This document shows positions 5,163 through 6,343 of a DNA stretch of 6,343 nt, piece after piece; the first letter of the stretch is position 1, and each line of letters opens with the position of its first letter. The notes under the pieces were generated by a model. That model did no database searches and was not told the DNA's origin. It saw only the letters and a program-made list of their open reading frames with translations. This DNA comes from an uncultured Lachnospiraceae bacterium (GTDB lineage: Bacteria > Bacillota > Clostridia > Lachnospirales > Lachnospiraceae), in assembly GCA_947175305.1 (NCBI GenBank), contig CAMWMO010000108.1, positions 1-6,343 of the forward strand, read 5' to 3'. Both the position numbers and the translations under genes were made by a program.

Positions 5163-6343
5163 TTAAAGTCTGAAGAAAGAAACTTCCTCCTCCAGAAGCT
5201 GTGCCATCTGCTTCAACTCGCGTGCCGCCTCTGCCAGCAGGTTGATAGTTGCATTCAACTCTTCCATAGAAGCGGTGGTCTCCTCGGTGGACGCCGCATT
5301 CTCCTGAGATACTGCGGACAGATTCTGGATCACATCCACAACCCTGCCTCTCTCGGTATCACACTGACCGGCCTGCTCATTAATCAACTGGGATTCTTTT
5401 CTGGAGTCTTCAATACCGCTGCTCACATCATTGAATTTCTCCTTAGTCTGTATTAGCTTCTGCTGCTGTTCCAGAATAATCTCGTTCACTTCATTCATGA
5501 TCTGAACGGAAGTCTCGGAATCCGCTGTCAGCTGATGAATAATATCCTCGATGGTCTTCGTGGACTGGGCGGAATCTTCAGACAGCTTGGAGATCTGTGT
5601 CGCCACCACGGCAAAACCACGGCCGGCCTCACCTGCTCTGGCTGCCTCGATGCTGGCATTCAGGGCAAGCAGACTTGTCTCGCTTGCAATAGAAGCGATG
5701 AGATTGACCGCATCCTGAATCCGGGTAACCGATTCGTTGGTGGTATGTACAGAGACCTCGATCTTTTTGATCGCCTCAGTGGTCTTATCGTTGGACTCGC
5801 TCAATTCATGGATGATTCTGGAGGATTCTGTATCTGCCACATGCATCTTCTTGGACAGCTCATCCAGTTCTCCGACACTCTCCACGATCCTCTCAATGAT
5901 CTCTCCCATATTAGCCACCTGTCCGGTAGCAGACTCGATATCCTCCGCCATGGACACAGCGCCCTTGGAGATATCCTCCACAGCGGTACTGATCTCGTCC
6001 GCCGTAGACGAAGTCTGGGATGCCATGGACTCCAATGTATCACCCTGCTGCATCAGGGTGCTTGTATTCTGTTTGATACTGCCGATGATCTTCTGTAACT
6101 CTTCTAAGAGTCGCTGTACGGCACGGCCCATAACACCGATCTCATCGTGTCTCTTTAAAAGTCTCTCGTTTACTTCCAGCTGCAGATCACCCTGTGCCAG
6201 AGAGGACACAAGCCTTTCTGTCTGCACGACCACGCGGGCGATGGCGCTGGCAATCATGATACAGACTAACAATGCCACAACAAGGATCAACACGGCGATA
6301 CCCAAAATCATCATACAACTCTCGTTGATCCGGGAAGCAGCCT
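5163..6343 (-). CDS. Methyl-accepting chemotaxis protein (5' part outside window)
   Basis: Membrane chemoreceptor that signals to CheA/CheW and so controls flagellar rotation or a related output. The frame is open to the window edge, 392 residues. The Met pair at 6314-6309 is not the start, because nine further codons precede it and a receptor normally has a sensor domain and first membrane helix before this point. Counting from the edge, residues about 9-35 are the second membrane helix and about 36-90 are HAMP ([18 protein letters not shown]). The rest is the coiled-coil signalling domain, with the conserved hairpin tip [23 protein letters not shown] near 223-245. [12 protein letters not shown] near the end resembles a methylation region. 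It finishes EEEVSFFRL with no NWETF-like CheR-docking tail. The ligand cannot be told because the sensor domain is missing. It is followed by its own terminator. Confidence 0.95.
   Translation of the reverse strand, partial: AASRINESCMMILGIAVLILVVALLVCIMIASAIARVVVQTERLVSSLAQGDLQLEVNERLLKRHDEIGVMGRAVQRLLEELQKIIGSIKQNTSTLMQQGDTLESMASQTSSTADEISTAVEDISKGAVSMAEDIESATGQVANMGEIIERIVESVGELDELSKKMHVADTESSRIIHELSESNDKTTEAIKKIEVSVHTTNESVTRIQDAVNLIASIASETSLLALNASIEAARAGEAGRGFAVVATQISKLSEDSAQSTKTIEDIIHQLTADSETSVQIMNEVNEIILEQQQKLIQTKEKFNDVSSGIEDSRKESQLINEQAGQCDTERGRVVDVIQNLSAVSQENAASTEETTASMEELNATINLLAEAARELKQMAQLLEEEVSFFRL

Noticed and set aside
5535..6098. Plus-strand 187-residue frame and an 80-residue minus-strand frame within the receptor gene
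   Set aside because: Both overlap the conserved MCP signalling domain in other frames; the long open frame reflects codon bias.

Overview
The window looks like chromosomal DNA from an anaerobic, gut-type Clostridia, most plausibly a Lachnospiraceae member. This is inferred from moderate GC, strong AGGAGG-type ribosome binding sites, textbook sigma-A promoters, a short MetH lacking the reactivation domain, and an MCP ending in FFRL. The genus cannot be named from sequence alone. Every supported gene lies on the minus strand, so transcription runs from high to low coordinates. No RNA gene, mobile element, CRISPR array or long gene-free stretch is visible.

In transcription order there are three units. 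(1) 6343-5163 is the 3' part of a methyl-accepting chemotaxis protein gene (second membrane helix, HAMP, signalling domain), closed by a strong intrinsic terminator at 5104-5131. (2) 4997-4478 is a two-gene metal-response operon. It encodes an ArsR/SmtB-type repressor with a complete zinc-type alpha-5 site and a 72-residue HMA metal-binding protein with a DCxxC motif. A consensus promoter (TTGACA, 18 bp, TATAAT) drives it, with a CzrA/SmtB-like operator over the start of transcription, and a hairpin terminator ends it at 4416-4442. (3) From 4375 downward, a second sigma-A promoter drives a lipoprotein of unknown function, then cobalamin-dependent methionine synthase (metH), whose start codon directly follows the lipoprotein stop. 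An acetolactate-synthase-type ThDP enzyme (ilvB-like) follows 42 bp later and runs off the window.

Unit 3 is a probable amino-acid biosynthesis operon (methionine and branched-chain amino acids) with a surface lipoprotein at its head. Its leader is only about 32 nt, so there is no room for an S-box or cobalamin riboswitch. Unit 2 appears to be a self-contained zinc sensor plus metal-binding protein without the P-type ATPase that often accompanies such genes. Nothing here amounts to a clearly new system. The points most worth a second look are the zinc-signature mini-operon, the lipoprotein coupled to metH, and the altered FAD motif of the IlvB-like protein.
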